A stretch of 64,000 nucleotides of DNA from Williamsia serinedens (lineage in GTDB: Bacteria; Actinomycetota; Actinomycetes; Mycobacteriales; Mycobacteriaceae): assembly GCF_024171725.1 (NCBI RefSeq), contig NZ_JAMTCG010000003.1, positions 620,001 to 684,000 of the forward strand, written 5' to 3'. The stretch's first letter is position 1. Each line of letters starts with the position of its first letter. The notes under the pieces were generated by a model that saw nothing but the letters and a program-made list of their open reading frames with translations, searched no databases and was not told where the DNA came from. This document shows, one piece after another, positions 1 through 9,629 of the stretch. The position numbers were made by a program, and so were the translations under genes.

Positions 1-807
1 TACCGCCCGACCCTGGTCGGACGCGTGGGACCGACCGCGCGCCTGCTGCTGTCGCTGCTGGGATCCCTCGTCCTCATCGTCGTCATCTGGATCCTGTTCC
101 TGCTGGCCTTCCCCGACGTCGGCCCGATCATCGGCCGCACGCCCATCGACGTGTTCCAGTACCTGTTCACCGCACCCGACGCCGCGTCGGACCGTGCCGA
201 CCTGCTCGACCGGCTGTGGATCACGCTCGGTGACACCGGGATCGGGTTCGTGACCGGGATGGTCGCGGCGATCGTCGTCGCCGCGGTGTTCACGCTGTCA
301 CGTCCCGCCGCGCAGACCTTCATGCCGATCGCGATGCTCATGCGGTCTGTGCCGCTGGTCGCGATCACACCGCTCATCACGATGATCGTCGGCCGCGGAC
401 CCGCCTGCGTCGCGGTGATGGGCGGGATCATCGTGTTCTTCCCGGCGCTGGTCATGATCATGACCGGACTCGCCGGGGCTCCCCGCCAGATCTCCGACGT
501 CATCAGTGCCTACGGCGGCTCCCGCACCACCACGCTGCGCATGGCGGCGCTGCCCGCGGCGGTCCCGTCGCTGTTCGCCGCCGCGAAGATCTCCGTGCCC
601 GGCGCCATGATCGGCGCGACCGTCAGCGAATGGCTCGGCACGAACAAGGGTCTCGGCGCGAGCCTGCAGCAGGCACTGCCCGCGGCGGCCTACGACGAGC
701 TGTGGGCGTCGGTCGTCGTCATCACCGTCAGCTCCATCGTGCTGTACGCGATCGTCGGGGTGCTCGAGGCCGTCGTGCTGTCCCGCATGGGCACCGCACC
801 CTCCTGA
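1..807 (+). CDS. ABC transporter permease, SsuC/TauC class (5' end probably cut by the window)
   Basis: Membrane permease of a binding-protein-dependent ABC importer. The frame is open to the left edge, so the first codons probably lie outside; the first in-frame start seen is GTG at 25. Counting from it, hydrophobic segments lie near residues 8-30, 70-92, 100-130, 135-158, 192-212 and 232-255. The loop with AYGGSRTTTLRMAALP has the EAA-type shape that contacts the ATPase subunit. A substrate-binding lipoprotein follows after 59 bp on the same strand, so they form one operon; the ATPase must lie upstream. The substrate cannot be read from the permease. Confidence 0.85.
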   Translation, partial: YRPTLVGRVGPTARLLLSLLGSLVLIVVIWILFLLAFPDVGPIIGRTPIDVFQYLFTAPDAASDRADLLDRLWITLGDTGIGFVTGMVAAIVVAAVFTLSRPAAQTFMPIAMLMRSVPLVAITPLITMIVGRGPACVAVMGGIIVFFPALVMIMTGLAGAPRQISDVISAYGGSRTTTLRMAALPAAVPSLFAAAKISVPGAMIGATVSEWLGTNKGLGASLQQALPAAAYDELWASVVVITVSSIVLYAIVGVLEAVVLSRMGTAPS

Positions 808-866
808 ACATTCCCGACCGTCATCCGACCATCACCACCGATCCACCCCTTCCGAACGGAGATCCC

Positions 867-1928
867 ATGTCCCTCAGCGTCGACCGTCGTTCCTTCCTCC
901 GGTACTCCATGCTCGCCGGCGGCGCGGCCGGCGCCCTCGGCGCGTCGGGTGTCCTCGCGGCCTGCAGCAGCGGCTCGTCGTCCTCGTCGTCGGGGGGCGC
1001 CAAGAAGGTCCAGCTGTCGTGGATCAAGAACATCGAGTTCGCGGGTGAGTACCACGCGCTGAGCAAGGGCTACTACAAAGCGGCCGGCTTCACCCCGGAT
1101 CCGGACCTCGTCACCGGCGGCGGTGCCGGCACGGGTGTGGAGACGGGGTTGACGTCGAACAAGGTGTGGATCGGGATGACCGCCCCGCAGCTCACCGCGC
1201 CGGTGATCCTGCAGGGCGCCAAGCTCAAGACCGTCGCCGCGACCTACCAGAAGAACCCCTTCTGCATCATGTCCTCCGCCAAGTCCCCCATCACCACCCC
1301 GGCGGAGATGAAGGGCAAGAAGATCGGCGTGCAGGCGTCGAACGAGAACGTCTTCAAAGCGCTGCTCACCGCGAACAACCTGTCCGAGAGCGACGTCGAC
1401 AAGATCACCGTCCAGTACGACCCCACCCCGCTCACCAAGGGCGAGGTCGACGGCTGGGTGGCCTACAGCACCAACGAGCCGATCACCCTGGCCGCGCAGG
1501 GCTTCCCGACGGCGACACTGCTGTTCGCCGACCACAACCTCCCGCTCGTCGCCGAGACGCTGGTGGTGCGCCAGGAGACCATCGACTCCGAACGCGACCT
1601 CCTCAAGAAGTTCCTGAAGGCGGAGATCCAGGGGTGGAACGACGCCGTCGCCGACCCCCGCGGGTCCGCGGAACTCGCGGTGAACGTCTACGGCAAGAAC
1701 CTGGGACTCAAGGTCGACGACCAGACGAAGGAGGCGACCGCACAGAACGATCTCGTCGTCTCCGCCGACACGAAGGCCAACGGCCTCCTGACGATGACCG
1801 ACGCATTGATCGCCGAGAACATCGAGGCGCTCGCGAAGGCCGGCTACACCATCAAGGCCGCCGACATCTTCGACATGTCGCTCATCAGCGAGGTCTACCA
1901 GGAGAACCCGGACCTGAAGAAGGCCTGA
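867..1928 (+). CDS. ABC transporter substrate-binding lipoprotein, NMT1/THI5-like
   Basis: Extracytoplasmic binding protein partnering the permease just upstream. The ATG at 867 follows an AACGGAGA ribosome site. The N-terminus has a twin-arginine motif (RRSFLRYS) and ends in the lipobox LAAC, so it is probably exported by Tat and lipid-anchored; a Ser-rich linker follows. The mature start (SWIKNIEFAGEYHA, then GYY) is typical of NMT1/THI5-like proteins binding pyrimidine precursors, riboflavin or similar small organics. 353 aa, full length. The ligand is undetermined; a nitrate/sulfonate-type ligand is less likely but possible. Confidence 0.86.
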   Translation: MSLSVDRRSFLRYSMLAGGAAGALGASGVLAACSSGSSSSSSGGAKKVQLSWIKNIEFAGEYHALSKGYYKAAGFTPDPDLVTGGGAGTGVETGLTSNKVWIGMTAPQLTAPVILQGAKLKTVAATYQKNPFCIMSSAKSPITTPAEMKGKKIGVQASNENVFKALLTANNLSESDVDKITVQYDPTPLTKGEVDGWVAYSTNEPITLAAQGFPTATLLFADHNLPLVAETLVVRQETIDSERDLLKKFLKAEIQGWNDAVADPRGSAELAVNVYGKNLGLKVDDQTKEATAQNDLVVSADTKANGLLTMTDALIAENIEALAKAGYTIKAADIFDMSLISEVYQENPDLKKA

Positions 1929-1943
1929 CCCCCGCCGGGGTCA
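1926..1943. terminator. Hairpin holding both convergent stop codons
   Basis: A perfect 7-bp inverted repeat (TGACCCC, 4-nt loop, GGGGTCA). Its ends are the TGA of the binding-protein gene and the complement of the mntH TGA. It probably acts as a compact bidirectional terminator, although neither side has a T-run. Confidence 0.5.
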
Positions 1944-3209
1944 GCCCTTGCCGGTGACGGTGAGCAGGATGAGCGCGACGTTGAGGGTGACGACCACGAC
2001 GGCGATCGCGATCGCGACGACGCGCAGGACCCCGGAGTCGGCGAACGCCCCCATCAGGGCACGGTCTCGGGTGTAGCGGCCGAGCGGGATGATCGCGAAC
2101 GGGATGCCGAAGCTGAGCACCACCTGGCTGATCACCAGCGCCCAGGTCGGGTCGACGCCGCTGCCCAGGACGACGAGTGCGGGCACGAGGGTGACGATGC
2201 GGCGGATCCACACCGGGACGCGAACCTGCAACAGTCCCTGCATGATCGACGCGCCGGCGTAGCAACCGACCGAGGTCGAGGCGAGACCCGATGCGAGCAG
2301 GCCGACGGCGAACACGACCGCCATCACCGGCCCCATCGCGTCGCCGACGGCCCGCTGCGCGCCCTCGATCGTGTCGGTGCCCTGGCGCCCCTGGAGGTTC
2401 TGCGCGGCCAGCAACAACAGGGCGATGTTCACCGCGCCGGCGATCACGAGCGCGACGGTCACGTCCCATCGCGTCGCGCGGACGAGTCGTCGGCGTCGGG
2501 TGTCGTCGGTGCTCGGTCCGTGCCGGTCGATGACGAGGCTGGAGTGCAGGTAGATGGCGTGCGGCATCACCGTCGCGCCGAGCATGCTCGCGGCGAGCAA
2601 CACCGTGTCGGTGCCCTGCAACCGCGGGACCAGGCCACCGAGGACGTCCCCGGGCGACGGCGGGCCGACGACGAGCCCGGCGAGGAACCCGACGACGATG
2701 ATCAGCAGCAGGGCACCGATCGCCGACTCGAACATGCGTTGGCGGCTCCGGGACTGAAAACCCAACAGCGCCATCGAGATCGCGCCGACGATCAGCCCGC
2801 CCACGACGAGCGGGAGGTCGAACAAGAGGTGCAGGGCGATCGCGCCGCCCACCACCTCGGCGATGTCGGTGGCCGCGGCCACCACCTCGGCCTGCGCCCA
2901 GAACCCGAGTCGACGACGCCGCGGCAGGCGCTCACCGAGCAGACCGGGCAGCGTCTTGCCGGTGACGATGCCGAGCTTGGCGGACTGGTACTGGATGACC
3001 ACGGCCATCGCGCACGCCATCACCAGCACCCACACCAACAGGAAGCCGTACCGGGCTCCGGCGGTCACGTTGGCCGCGACGTTGCCCGGGTCGACGTAGG
3101 CGATGGCCGCGACGAACGCGGGGCCCAGCAGGGCGAGGCCGGCGAACCGCCCCCGCCGAGAGCGCGGCGGGACGGGCTCGGTCACCTGCGGATCGGTCCC
3201 CAACGCCAT
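1941..3209 (-). CDS. mntH: NRAMP-family divalent metal ion transporter (MntH)
   Basis: Proton-coupled Mn2+/Fe2+ importer of the inner membrane. Near the N-terminus it has the NRAMP metal-site motif DPGNVAANV (Asp and Asn bind metal) and in the sixth helix [10 protein letters not shown], whose Met-Pro-His is the second metal-site signature. About 11 hydrophobic helices; 422 aa, normal for the family. I chose ATG at 3209; an in-frame GTG at 3227 would add six residues. It lies downstream of the photolyase on the same strand, but a terminator-like hairpin and a palindrome in the 78-bp gap suggest its own promoter. Confidence 0.9.
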   Translation of the reverse strand: MALGTDPQVTEPVPPRSRRGRFAGLALLGPAFVAAIAYVDPGNVAANVTAGARYGFLLVWVLVMACAMAVVIQYQSAKLGIVTGKTLPGLLGERLPRRRRLGFWAQAEVVAAATDIAEVVGGAIALHLLFDLPLVVGGLIVGAISMALLGFQSRSRQRMFESAIGALLLIIVVGFLAGLVVGPPSPGDVLGGLVPRLQGTDTVLLAASMLGATVMPHAIYLHSSLVIDRHGPSTDDTRRRRLVRATRWDVTVALVIAGAVNIALLLLAAQNLQGRQGTDTIEGAQRAVGDAMGPVMAVVFAVGLLASGLASTSVGCYAGASIMQGLLQVRVPVWIRRIVTLVPALVVLGSGVDPTWALVISQVVLSFGIPFAIIPLGRYTRDRALMGAFADSGVLRVVAIAIAVVVVTLNVALILLTVTGKG

Positions 3210-3235
3210 CGGCCCAGCGTGACACACCCGCGAAG

Positions 3236-3248
3236 CGGTTTCAAACCG
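3236..3248. promoter_or_regulatory. Odd-centred palindrome upstream of mntH (candidate operator)
   Basis: CGGTTT-C-AAACCG is a perfect palindrome around one base, 27 bp before the mntH ATG and after the photolyase terminator. The position suits a metal-responsive repressor, but the sequence does not match a DtxR/MntR consensus I can recall. Regulator unknown. Confidence 0.35.
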
Positions 3249-3256
3249 GGTCGAAG

Positions 3257-3279
3257 AAAAAAGTTAGGACGTCCGAACT
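3257..3279 (-). terminator. Rho-independent terminator of the photolyase gene
   Basis: On the minus strand, AGTTCGG-ACGT-CCTAACT forms a 7-bp stem with one mismatch and a 4-nt loop, followed by six T. It starts 9 bp after the photolyase stop codon. Confidence 0.65.
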
Positions 3280-3287
3280 CGGCCGTG

Positions 3288-4685
3288 TCAGCCCTTGACC
3301 TTCTGGTATCGGGCCAGAGCCTCCTCACGTTCGGCCTTGTGGTCGACCATGGGCTCGGGATAGTCCTCGGGGCGGTCGTCGCCGGGCTGGTGGACGGCCT
3401 TGCCGGAGATGTCGGCGAGCTCGGGCACCCACCGGCGGACGAAATCGCCGTCGGGGTCGAACTTCTCGCCCTGCGTCGTCGGGTTGAACACCCGGAAGTA
3501 GGGCGATGCGTCGGTGCCGCAGCCCGCCGTCCACTGCCACCCGTGCTGGTTGTTCGACATGTCACCGTCGGTGAGCTGCTCGAGGAAGTACTTCGCGCCC
3601 CACTGCCACGGCAGGTGCAGGTCCTTCACGAGGAACGACGCGACGATCATCCGCAGCCGGTTGTGCATCCACCCGGACTCGTTGAGCTGTCGCATCGCCG
3701 CGTCGACGATCGGGAACCCGGTCTTCCCCGCCTTCCACTGCTCGAACGCCTTCTCCGCGTCGGCGTCGGTGTCGACCTCGATGTCGTCGAACTGCGAGTT
3801 CCAGTTCCACCAGGAGCTGCGCGGCCAGTGATGCATGATCGTCGCGTAGAAGTCGCGGAAACAGATCTCCCGGATGTAGCCGGTGGCACCGTCTTTCGTC
3901 GCCGCCTTCTTCTCCAGGTCGACGAGGTCGGCGAGCATCGTGCGCGGGTGGATGTTGCCGAACTTCAGGTGCGCCGACATCCGGCTCGTCGCGTCGAGAT
4001 CCGGCCGATTGCGCACGTCGTCGTAGTCGGCGACCGAGTGCTCCGCGAAGTCCTTGGTCCCGTCGACGAACTGCTTCCACCGTTTCAGAGCCGCGGTCTC
4101 CCCCGCCGGCTGTGGGAGGTCGACGCCCGGGTCCGGGATGTCGGCGGCCTTCGACTTCGAGGTGGTGACGTCCTTCGGGTCGACCCATGTCGCGGACTTC
4201 GGACCGGTGTCGGCCGGCGAGTGCCAGCCGTGATCGCGCCAGGCGCGCAGGAATGGTGTGTAGACCTTGTACGGCTCGCCGTCGTTCTTGGCCAGACGAC
4301 CCGGCGTGACCGCGTAGGGCGACCCCTGCGCGGCGAGCTCGACGTCCCCGAGCGCCTCGGCGACCCGTTTGTCCCGCGCGACGCCGTAGGGCGTGTGGTC
4401 GCTGGAGATGTGCACGCTCGTCGCGTCGACGGCCTTGACCAGTTCGGGGATGCGGTTCTCCGGCTTGCCCCGCACCACCAGCAGCCGTCCGTCGAGCTGC
4501 TCGGACAGGTCGCGCAGCGAGTCGCCCAGGAACTGCACGCGACGCTCGCCGGACGAGGAAAGCAAGGTCGTGTCGAGGACGAAGCACGCCAGCACCCGGT
4601 CCGCCGCCTCGACCGCGTCGAGCAGCGACGGCAGGTCCGACAGACGCAGGTCGCGGCGGAACCAGAGCAACGCGGTGGTCGTCAT
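3288..4685 (-). CDS. phr: Deoxyribodipyrimidine photolyase (class I CPD type)
   Basis: Light-driven repair of UV pyrimidine dimers with FAD. The protein opens with [12 protein letters not shown], the start of the antenna-binding alpha/beta domain (residues ~3-130). The C-terminal FAD domain shows [40 protein letters not shown] and SPYFRVFNP, the hallmark blocks of the photolyase/cryptochrome family. 465 aa, full length. The ATG at 4685 places the start directly at the family N-terminus; longer in-frame extensions run into divergent prrA. The gene is divergent from prrAB across 57 bp. Confidence 0.95.
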   Translation of the reverse strand: MTTTALLWFRRDLRLSDLPSLLDAVEAADRVLACFVLDTTLLSSSGERRVQFLGDSLRDLSEQLDGRLLVVRGKPENRIPELVKAVDATSVHISSDHTPYGVARDKRVAEALGDVELAAQGSPYAVTPGRLAKNDGEPYKVYTPFLRAWRDHGWHSPADTGPKSATWVDPKDVTTSKSKAADIPDPGVDLPQPAGETAALKRWKQFVDGTKDFAEHSVADYDDVRNRPDLDATSRMSAHLKFGNIHPRTMLADLVDLEKKAATKDGATGYIREICFRDFYATIMHHWPRSSWWNWNSQFDDIEVDTDADAEKAFEQWKAGKTGFPIVDAAMRQLNESGWMHNRLRMIVASFLVKDLHLPWQWGAKYFLEQLTDGDMSNNQHGWQWTAGCGTDASPYFRVFNPTTQGEKFDPDGDFVRRWVPELADISGKAVHQPGDDRPEDYPEPMVDHKAEREEALARYQKVKG

Positions 4686-4742
4686 CACCCCATCCTGCCG
4701 GAGGCGTGGCGTCACAGGCCCCGACCAGGGGTCTTCGGCACA

Positions 4743-5486
4743 ATGGCCGCCATGACGCCCCCCGACGGTCCCGACGACACCGCGGCCGACGTCCTCGTCG
4801 TCGACGACGACCCCGACGTCCTGCACTCGCTCGAGCGGGGACTGCGGATGGCCGGGTTCCGTGTCCACACCGCGACCGGTGGCGCCCAGGCGCTACGCAG
4901 CATCACCGAGCAGCGCCCGTCACTGTTGGTCCTCGACATCAACATGCCCGACCTCGACGGTGTCGCGGTGGTGACCGCGCTGCGCGCGCTCGGTGACGAC
5001 ATCCCCGTCTGCGTGCTGTCGGCCCGGACCACCGTCGACGACCGGATCACCGGTCTCGAGGCCGGGGCCGACGACTACCTGACCAAGCCCTTCGACCTCG
5101 GCGAGCTCGTCGCCCGGCTGCGCGCACTGCTGCGACGACGACCGGCGACACCCGCCGCGGAGACGGCCTCGGCCGCACCTCACCGGACGCTCGTCGTCGA
5201 GCACGTCACCGTCGACGTCGACGCGCGGCAGGTCACCAGCGACGGCCATCCCGTCGACCTGACGCGCCGCGAGTTCGAGCTGCTGGTCGCCCTGGCCGAA
5301 CACCCCGGCATGGTGCTCAGCCGGACACAGTTGCTCAGCCAGGTGTGGGGCTACGACTTCGCCGCCGACACCAACGTCGTCGACGTGTTCATCGGCTACC
5401 TGCGGCGCAAGCTGGAGGCACAGGGTCAACCCCGGGTGGTCCAGACCGTGCGGGGCGTCGGGTTCGTCCTGCGGGCCCACCCGTGA
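4743..5486 (+). CDS. prrA: Two-component response regulator PrrA
   Basis: OmpR-family DNA-binding regulator. The receiver domain (residues ~17-130) has the acidic pocket VVDDD, phospho-acceptor Asp65 in LVLDINMP and the conserved Lys115 in LTKPF. The C-terminal winged helix (~150-245) ends with [15 protein letters not shown]. The near-identical match to mycobacterial PrrA (e.g. [26 protein letters not shown]) supports the name; in mycobacteria PrrA is essential and linked to redox, nitrogen and respiratory control. ATG at 4743; a second ATG at 4752 is equally plausible. The stop overlaps the prrB start (GTGA), indicating coupled translation. Confidence 0.93.
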   Translation: MAAMTPPDGPDDTAADVLVVDDDPDVLHSLERGLRMAGFRVHTATGGAQALRSITEQRPSLLVLDINMPDLDGVAVVTALRALGDDIPVCVLSARTTVDDRITGLEAGADDYLTKPFDLGELVARLRALLRRRPATPAAETASAAPHRTLVVEHVTVDVDARQVTSDGHPVDLTRREFELLVALAEHPGMVLSRTQLLSQVWGYDFAADTNVVDVFIGYLRRKLEAQGQPRVVQTVRGVGFVLRAHP

Positions 5487-6853
5487 CGCCGGCGCGTCGG
5501 CGTCGGTCGCCCTCCCTGCGGACCCGCGTCACCGCGGCCGCGGCACTGGTGACCGTCCTCATCGTGCTGGCGATCGGGACCGTCGCCTGGGTGCAGGTCC
5601 GCGACAGCGCCTTCCGCGAGCTCGACGCCCGCGTCGACACCCTGTCGGCGGCGTTCCAGCCGAGCCTGTCGACGTCGAACACCACGACCATCACCTCCGG
5701 CGTCTCCGACGGCGCGCTCGCGACCGCCCGTCTCGGTGGGATCGTCGTGCAGAGCACGAACAGGCAGATCCCGGCACGCGGCGTCGGCCAGGGCGACACC
5801 ACGATCGACGGCACCCCCTACCGGGTGCGGACGACGAGCGCGGCGAACTCGGGCCTGCTGAACGGACTGGTCACGTCGTCGGTGGCCGTACCGCTGCAAC
5901 CCACCTACGACCGAGTCGCGTCGCAGCGTCGGGCCCTGCTGTACATCGGCCTCTCGGCCGTCGCCGCGTCGGCGTTGCTGGCGTGGTTGCTCGGTGGCCT
6001 GGCGATCCGACCGCTGCGCCGACTCGCGCGGCAGACCGAGACCATCCCCGTCGACGCCGGGCCCGATGCGCCGGAACGCGCTGCGCTGGAACAGGTCCGG
6101 GGCGCCCGGGAGGCCGAGGAGCTCGCGATGGCCATGCAGTCGCTGCTGCGCCGCGTCGACACCGAACGCGCGCGCACCCAGGAGGCACTGGTGACCGCCC
6201 GCGACTTCGCGTCGGTCTCGGCCCACGAGCTGCGGACCCCACTGACCGCGATGCGGACCGACCTGGAGGTGCTGGAGTCGTTCGCGCCGGACGCCGCCGC
6301 ACGCGCCGAGATCGTCGCCGACCTCCGGCGCTCGCACGCCCGCGTGCAGGAGACGCTCGCCGCGTTGGAGAGCCTCGCCCAGGGCGATCTCGGCGGCCGT
6401 CACAGGACACCGGTCGACCTCGCCGACATCCTCGACCGCGTCGTCACCGAGGCCCGCGCACACCACCGGGGCGTCGAGATCGACCTCGCATCACCGCAAT
6501 CAGTGCCCGTGTACGCCGTCGAGACCGGCGTCCGGATGGCTGTCGGGAACGCGATCACCAACGCCGTCCGACACGGCGAGGCGAGACGGGTGCGGGTCGG
6601 TGTGGAGCCGCGGGGAGACGCCGTGGCGATCGTCGTCGACGACGACGGCCACGGGATCCCGCCCGCGGACCGGGAGCGCGTGTTCCGCCGGTTCGAGCGT
6701 GGGACGAGCCGGCAGTCGGGGTCCGGGCTGGGCCTGGCGCTCATCGCCCAGCAGGCCCGGCTGCACGGCGGGGGCGCCGAGCTCTCCGACAGTCCCTGGG
6801 GCGGAACGCGGCTCACCGTCGTCATCGGCGGCCCGCCCGCGCCGTCGGTCTGA
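5483..6853 (+). CDS. prrB: Two-component sensor histidine kinase PrrB
   Basis: Membrane sensor kinase phosphorylating PrrA. GTG at 5483 overlaps the prrA stop by 4 nt. Two membrane helices (~residues 16-38 and 150-172) flank a short extracytoplasmic region; HAMP follows (~172-230). The dimerisation domain carries His248 in [14 protein letters not shown], and the ATPase domain has the N box [10 protein letters not shown] and G box [12 protein letters not shown]. 456 aa, close to the mycobacterial protein in length and motif wording. A long reading frame on the opposite strand is only a high-GC shadow. Confidence 0.93.
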   Translation: MTPARRRRSPSLRTRVTAAAALVTVLIVLAIGTVAWVQVRDSAFRELDARVDTLSAAFQPSLSTSNTTTITSGVSDGALATARLGGIVVQSTNRQIPARGVGQGDTTIDGTPYRVRTTSAANSGLLNGLVTSSVAVPLQPTYDRVASQRRALLYIGLSAVAASALLAWLLGGLAIRPLRRLARQTETIPVDAGPDAPERAALEQVRGAREAEELAMAMQSLLRRVDTERARTQEALVTARDFASVSAHELRTPLTAMRTDLEVLESFAPDAAARAEIVADLRRSHARVQETLAALESLAQGDLGGRHRTPVDLADILDRVVTEARAHHRGVEIDLASPQSVPVYAVETGVRMAVGNAITNAVRHGEARRVRVGVEPRGDAVAIVVDDDGHGIPPADRERVFRRFERGTSRQSGSGLGLALIAQQARLHGGGAELSDSPWGGTRLTVVIGGPPAPSV

Positions 6854-6955
6854 CGGACTCGGACACATCGGGTACGCCGGTACAGTTGTCGACGCACGCG
6901 CCGCTGCAGAATCCCGGCTCCGACGAGCGCGTCATCCGCCGCGAAGGGTTCCACC

Positions 6956-7336
6956 ATGACCACTCGACGTCCCCGCGCCCGCGTCACCCGGGCTCTCGCA
7001 CTGGCCGCCGCCGGACTCGGCACCGCCGCCGCACTGTCCCTCCCCGCCGCGACCGCGTCCGCCGCACCCCAGGACCGTGTCCCGGGCACCGACTGCACCA
7101 CCGCGCAGGTCGAACGCGCCGTGACCGCCACCTCGCCGGAGGTCGCGGGCTACTTGGACAACCCGCGCGTGCGCGGCGAGTTCGAGCGCATCGTCCTCCT
7201 GCCCGAGCCGCAGCGGACCGAGGAGGTCGACCGACTCCTCCAGCGCAACCCGCGCATCGCCGCGCTCGTGCAGCAGTACCGGCCGATCGTCGATCAGCGT
7301 GTGGCCCTGATCTACGCCACCTGCGACCGCTACTGA
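6956..7336 (+). CDS. Secreted hemophore-related protein (Rv0203-like)
   Basis: Small exported protein. Residues 1-~38 form a Sec signal peptide with an Arg-rich start, an Ala-rich core and an ASAAP-type cleavage site. The mature ~88 residues begin DCTTAQVERAV and end ATCDRY, giving the two cysteines seen in the small alpha-helical hemophore family of Mycobacteriales (TIGR04529-like). Such proteins bind haem outside the cell and pass it to MmpL-type transporters; that role is inferred by similarity. ATG at 6956 follows a GAAGG ribosome site. The gene stands alone. Confidence 0.72.
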   Translation: MTTRRPRARVTRALALAAAGLGTAAALSLPAATASAAPQDRVPGTDCTTAQVERAVTATSPEVAGYLDNPRVRGEFERIVLLPEPQRTEEVDRLLQRNPRIAALVQQYRPIVDQRVALIYATCDRY

Positions 7337-7352
7337 CGCGCGGACGCCGGGA

Positions 7353-8306
7353 TCAGTCGAGGCCGTCGCGGGCCAGCGACGCGGCACCGACGATCCCGGC
7401 GTCGTCGCCGAGCTCCGACACCACGAAGCGGCGGTCGGGGTCGGATTGCAACACCCACGGCGCGGTGGCCGTCGCGACGCGGTCGGCGAGATCCTGTCCT
7501 AGCTTCTCAGCGAGTCCGCCGCCGATGACGACCAGACCGACGTCGAGCACGTTCAGCGTCGAACCGAGTGCCACGCCCAGCGCGTCGAGCGCCGTCGCGA
7601 ACAGCTCGACCGCGACCGGATCGTTCTCGTCGAGCGCCTTCTTCCACACCTTCGACGTCACCGACGGCTTGCCGACCTCGTCGCGGATGGCGAAGAGGCG
7701 GGTCTCACGGCCGGCCGCCTGCAGCGCGGTCGCGGTGACCTCCATCTGCCGCCGCCCGGCGTAGGCCTCGACGCATCCCCGGCGCCCGCAGCCGCACAGC
7801 GCGCCGCGTTCCTGGACGACGACGTGCCCGATCTCGCCTGCGGCACCGCGAGTCCCGCCGTAGAGGTGTCCTCCGAGCACGAGGGCCCCGCCGATGCCCG
7901 TGCCCATCCACACCCCGAGGACGTCGTCGACGCCACGGGCCGCACCGGCGAGGTGCTCGCCGAGCAGTCCGACGTTCGCGTCGTTGCCGAGTGCGATGGG
8001 CAGATCCAGCCGGTCGCCGAGTTCGGCGCCGATCTCGACGGTGCTGGTCCAGTTGGCCAGGTTCGGGACGGTGAGCACGTCGCCGCGGTGCACGACGCCG
8101 GGGATCCCGACCCCGACCGCGACCGGCCGGTCGTCGAGCGAACCGACGAGGTCGGCGATCGTGTCGAGCACGGCGTCGGGTCCGTCGGTGGGGGTGTGCG
8201 CCTTCGCGCGGTCGACCACCGTGTGATCGGCGTCGACCAGTCCCACCTCGATGTTCGTCCCGCCGACGTCGACCCCCGCCACCAGGCGGGACGCGTGCTT
8301 GCTCAT
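7353..8306 (-). CDS. ROK-family sugar kinase (glucokinase-like)
   Basis: Cytoplasmic ATP-dependent hexose kinase of the ROK family. It has the N-terminal phosphate loop GVDVGGTNIEVG, the catalytic-base region ALGNDANVGLLGEH, the sugar-binding stretch GEIGHVVV and the ROK zinc motif CGCGRRGCVEAY. 317 aa and ATG at 8306 are normal. There is no regulatory HTH at the N-terminus, so it is an enzyme rather than a NagC-type repressor. Glucokinase is the likeliest activity; fructose or N-acetylmannosamine kinase cannot be excluded. Confidence 0.85.
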   Translation of the reverse strand: MSKHASRLVAGVDVGGTNIEVGLVDADHTVVDRAKAHTPTDGPDAVLDTIADLVGSLDDRPVAVGVGIPGVVHRGDVLTVPNLANWTSTVEIGAELGDRLDLPIALGNDANVGLLGEHLAGAARGVDDVLGVWMGTGIGGALVLGGHLYGGTRGAAGEIGHVVVQERGALCGCGRRGCVEAYAGRRQMEVTATALQAAGRETRLFAIRDEVGKPSVTSKVWKKALDENDPVAVELFATALDALGVALGSTLNVLDVGLVVIGGGLAEKLGQDLADRVATATAPWVLQSDPDRRFVVSELGDDAGIVGAASLARDGLD

Positions 8307-8388
8307 CCCCGCAGTCTGTCACGGGTGCTCCGTCCCACCCGGATCGCGCGATGTTTGAGACCGCGCCGTCGTGGCCATCCGCCACGTC

Positions 8389-8889
8389 ATGACCGTCGAA
8401 CCCGAACAACACCTGCCCGTCGACGAGGAGACCACCGAGCTGTGGGAGCGGCTCGCCGACTTGGCGCAACGCGGCGGACGCTCGATCGCGACCTGCGAGT
8501 CGCTGACGGCGGGCAACCTCGCGGCGCAACTCGGCCGGGCCCCGTCGTCGGGTGAGTGGTACGCGGGCGGGATCGTCGCCTACCGGTCGTCGGTGAAGCA
8601 CTCGCTGCTGCACGTCCCCGACGGTCCTGTCGTGAGCGAGGAGTCCGCCCGCACGATGGCGCACAGCACGGCGACGATGTTCGGCGCGGACCTCACCATC
8701 GCGCTGACCGGCGAGGCCGGCCCGGAGACCGACGAGGACGTGCCGCCGGGGACCGTGTGGGTCGGCGTCGTCGACCGCGGTCAGGCGAGCACCGAGCGCG
8801 TCGAGTTCGACGGCGATCCCGCCGACGTCCTCGCCGCGACCGTGCACTCCGCGGTCCGCATCCTGCTGGAGCACGCCGAGAAGTCCTGA
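8389..8889 (+). CDS. CinA-family nicotinamide-nucleotide amidohydrolase
   Basis: Single-domain CinA C-terminal (PncC-type) protein, expected to deamidate NMN to nicotinic acid mononucleotide in pyridine nucleotide recycling. Diagnostic stretches are SIATCESLTAGNLAAQLGRA and YAGGIVAYRSSVK near the N-terminus and ALTGEAGP followed by PPGTVWVGV later. I chose ATG at 8389 (166 aa); GTG at 8371 would add six residues and neither has a strong ribosome site. It starts 82 bp from the divergent ROK kinase. The gap downstream holds a 21-bp repeat array. Confidence 0.85.
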   Translation: MTVEPEQHLPVDEETTELWERLADLAQRGGRSIATCESLTAGNLAAQLGRAPSSGEWYAGGIVAYRSSVKHSLLHVPDGPVVSEESARTMAHSTATMFGADLTIALTGEAGPETDEDVPPGTVWVGVVDRGQASTERVEFDGDPADVLAATVHSAVRILLEHAEKS

Positions 8890-8910
8890 CCCGCTGACCA
8901 GCCGACCCCC

Positions 8911-9092
8911 GCCGCCGAGCGTGCCGACACCGCCCGCCCAGCGTGCACTCGATCGCCGCGACCGTGCAGTGGCTCCTGGCGATCGTGCACATGCGCGATC
9001 CTCGACGGGATCGTCTGCACGCTCGACGGGATCTGCCGCACGCTCGGCGGGATCTGCCGCACGCTCGACGGGATCTGCCGCACGCTCGGCGA
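8911..9092. repeat. Inverted 21-bp-period array (element A)
   Basis: GTGC cores end at 8924, 8946, 8967 and 8988; the complementary GCAC cores start at 9017, 9038, 9059 and 9080. Spacing is 21 bp (once 22) and all four pairs are symmetric about ~9002.5, so the element is an imperfect ~180-nt hairpin of two four-unit arms. Right-arm units are near-identical (GCACGCTCGACGGGATC plus a variable tail); left-arm units are more diverged. It fills most of the 257-bp gap between the CinA gene and the DUF6328 gene. A 64-codon frame across it (8943-9137) is repeat-encoded and not credible as a gene. Confidence 0.8.
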
Positions 9093-9146
9093 GGTGAACC
9101 GACGCTCTCGCGGCCGATCCGGTGTGCGTTGTGCTGAGATCGAGAC

Positions 9147-9629
9147 ATGAACGACGACGAGTGGAACGAGCGCGCGCGGGGCGAGACCCCCACCGAGCGC
9201 CTCGACCGCAACTGGGCGTCGTTGCTGCAGGAGCTCCGCGTCATGCAGACCGGGATCCAACTGCTCACCGGCTTCCTGCTGACGCTGCCGTTCCAGGCGC
9301 GGTTCGCGCAGATCTCCGACCGCGACGTCGCCATCTACCTGGTCACGACCACCGCGTCCGTCGCCGCGACGATGCTCGTGGTGGCGCCGGTCGCGATGCA
9401 CCGGATCCTGTTCCGCCGCCACGCCGTCGCCATCCTGGTCCGGTGGGCCAACCGGCTGGCGATCGCCGGGTTGGGACTGCTCGCCGTGGCCGTCATCGGT
9501 GTCATCACGCTCATCTTCGACGTCGTCGTCGACCGCGGGACCGGACTCGTCGTCGGCGCCGTGATCGCCGTCGTCGCGATCACCCTCTGGATCGCGCTGC
9601 CGCTCGTCCTCCGCCGTCGGACGACATGA
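9147..9629 (+). CDS. DUF6328 family membrane protein
   Basis: 160-aa membrane protein of unknown function. A charged N-terminus (residues 1-~30) precedes four hydrophobic segments near 37-53, 63-88, 102-128 and 132-152; loops are short. The wording ELRVMQTGIQLLTGFLLTLPF and the tandem helices match what I recall of DUF6328. The stop overlaps the next gene as ATGA, so it heads a translationally coupled operon with two GAF proteins. Confidence 0.75.
   Translation: MNDDEWNERARGETPTERLDRNWASLLQELRVMQTGIQLLTGFLLTLPFQARFAQISDRDVAIYLVTTTASVAATMLVVAPVAMHRILFRRHAVAILVRWANRLAIAGLGLLAVAVIGVITLIFDVVVDRGTGLVVGAVIAVVAITLWIALPLVLRRRTT

Noticed and set aside
3263-3278. GTTAGGACGTCCGAAC as an mntH operator
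   Set aside because: It is followed by six T on the minus strand straight after the photolyase stop, so it is better explained as that gene's terminator.
2520-5486. A 988-codon open frame on the plus strand
   Set aside because: It runs antisense to mntH and the photolyase, and only its last part (from 4743) is the real prrA. The upstream part has shadow-type composition (Arg/His/Asp-rich, no domains).
8911-9092. CRISPR array reading of the 21-bp repeats
   Set aside because: Units are directly adjacent and diverged, with no unique spacers of 30-40 bp, and no cas genes are seen.
8943-9137. A small frame encoding HARRDLP-type heptads across element A
   Set aside because: 21-bp repeats always give heptad peptides. 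There is no ribosome site or conservation argument. The same applies to frames across elements B and D.
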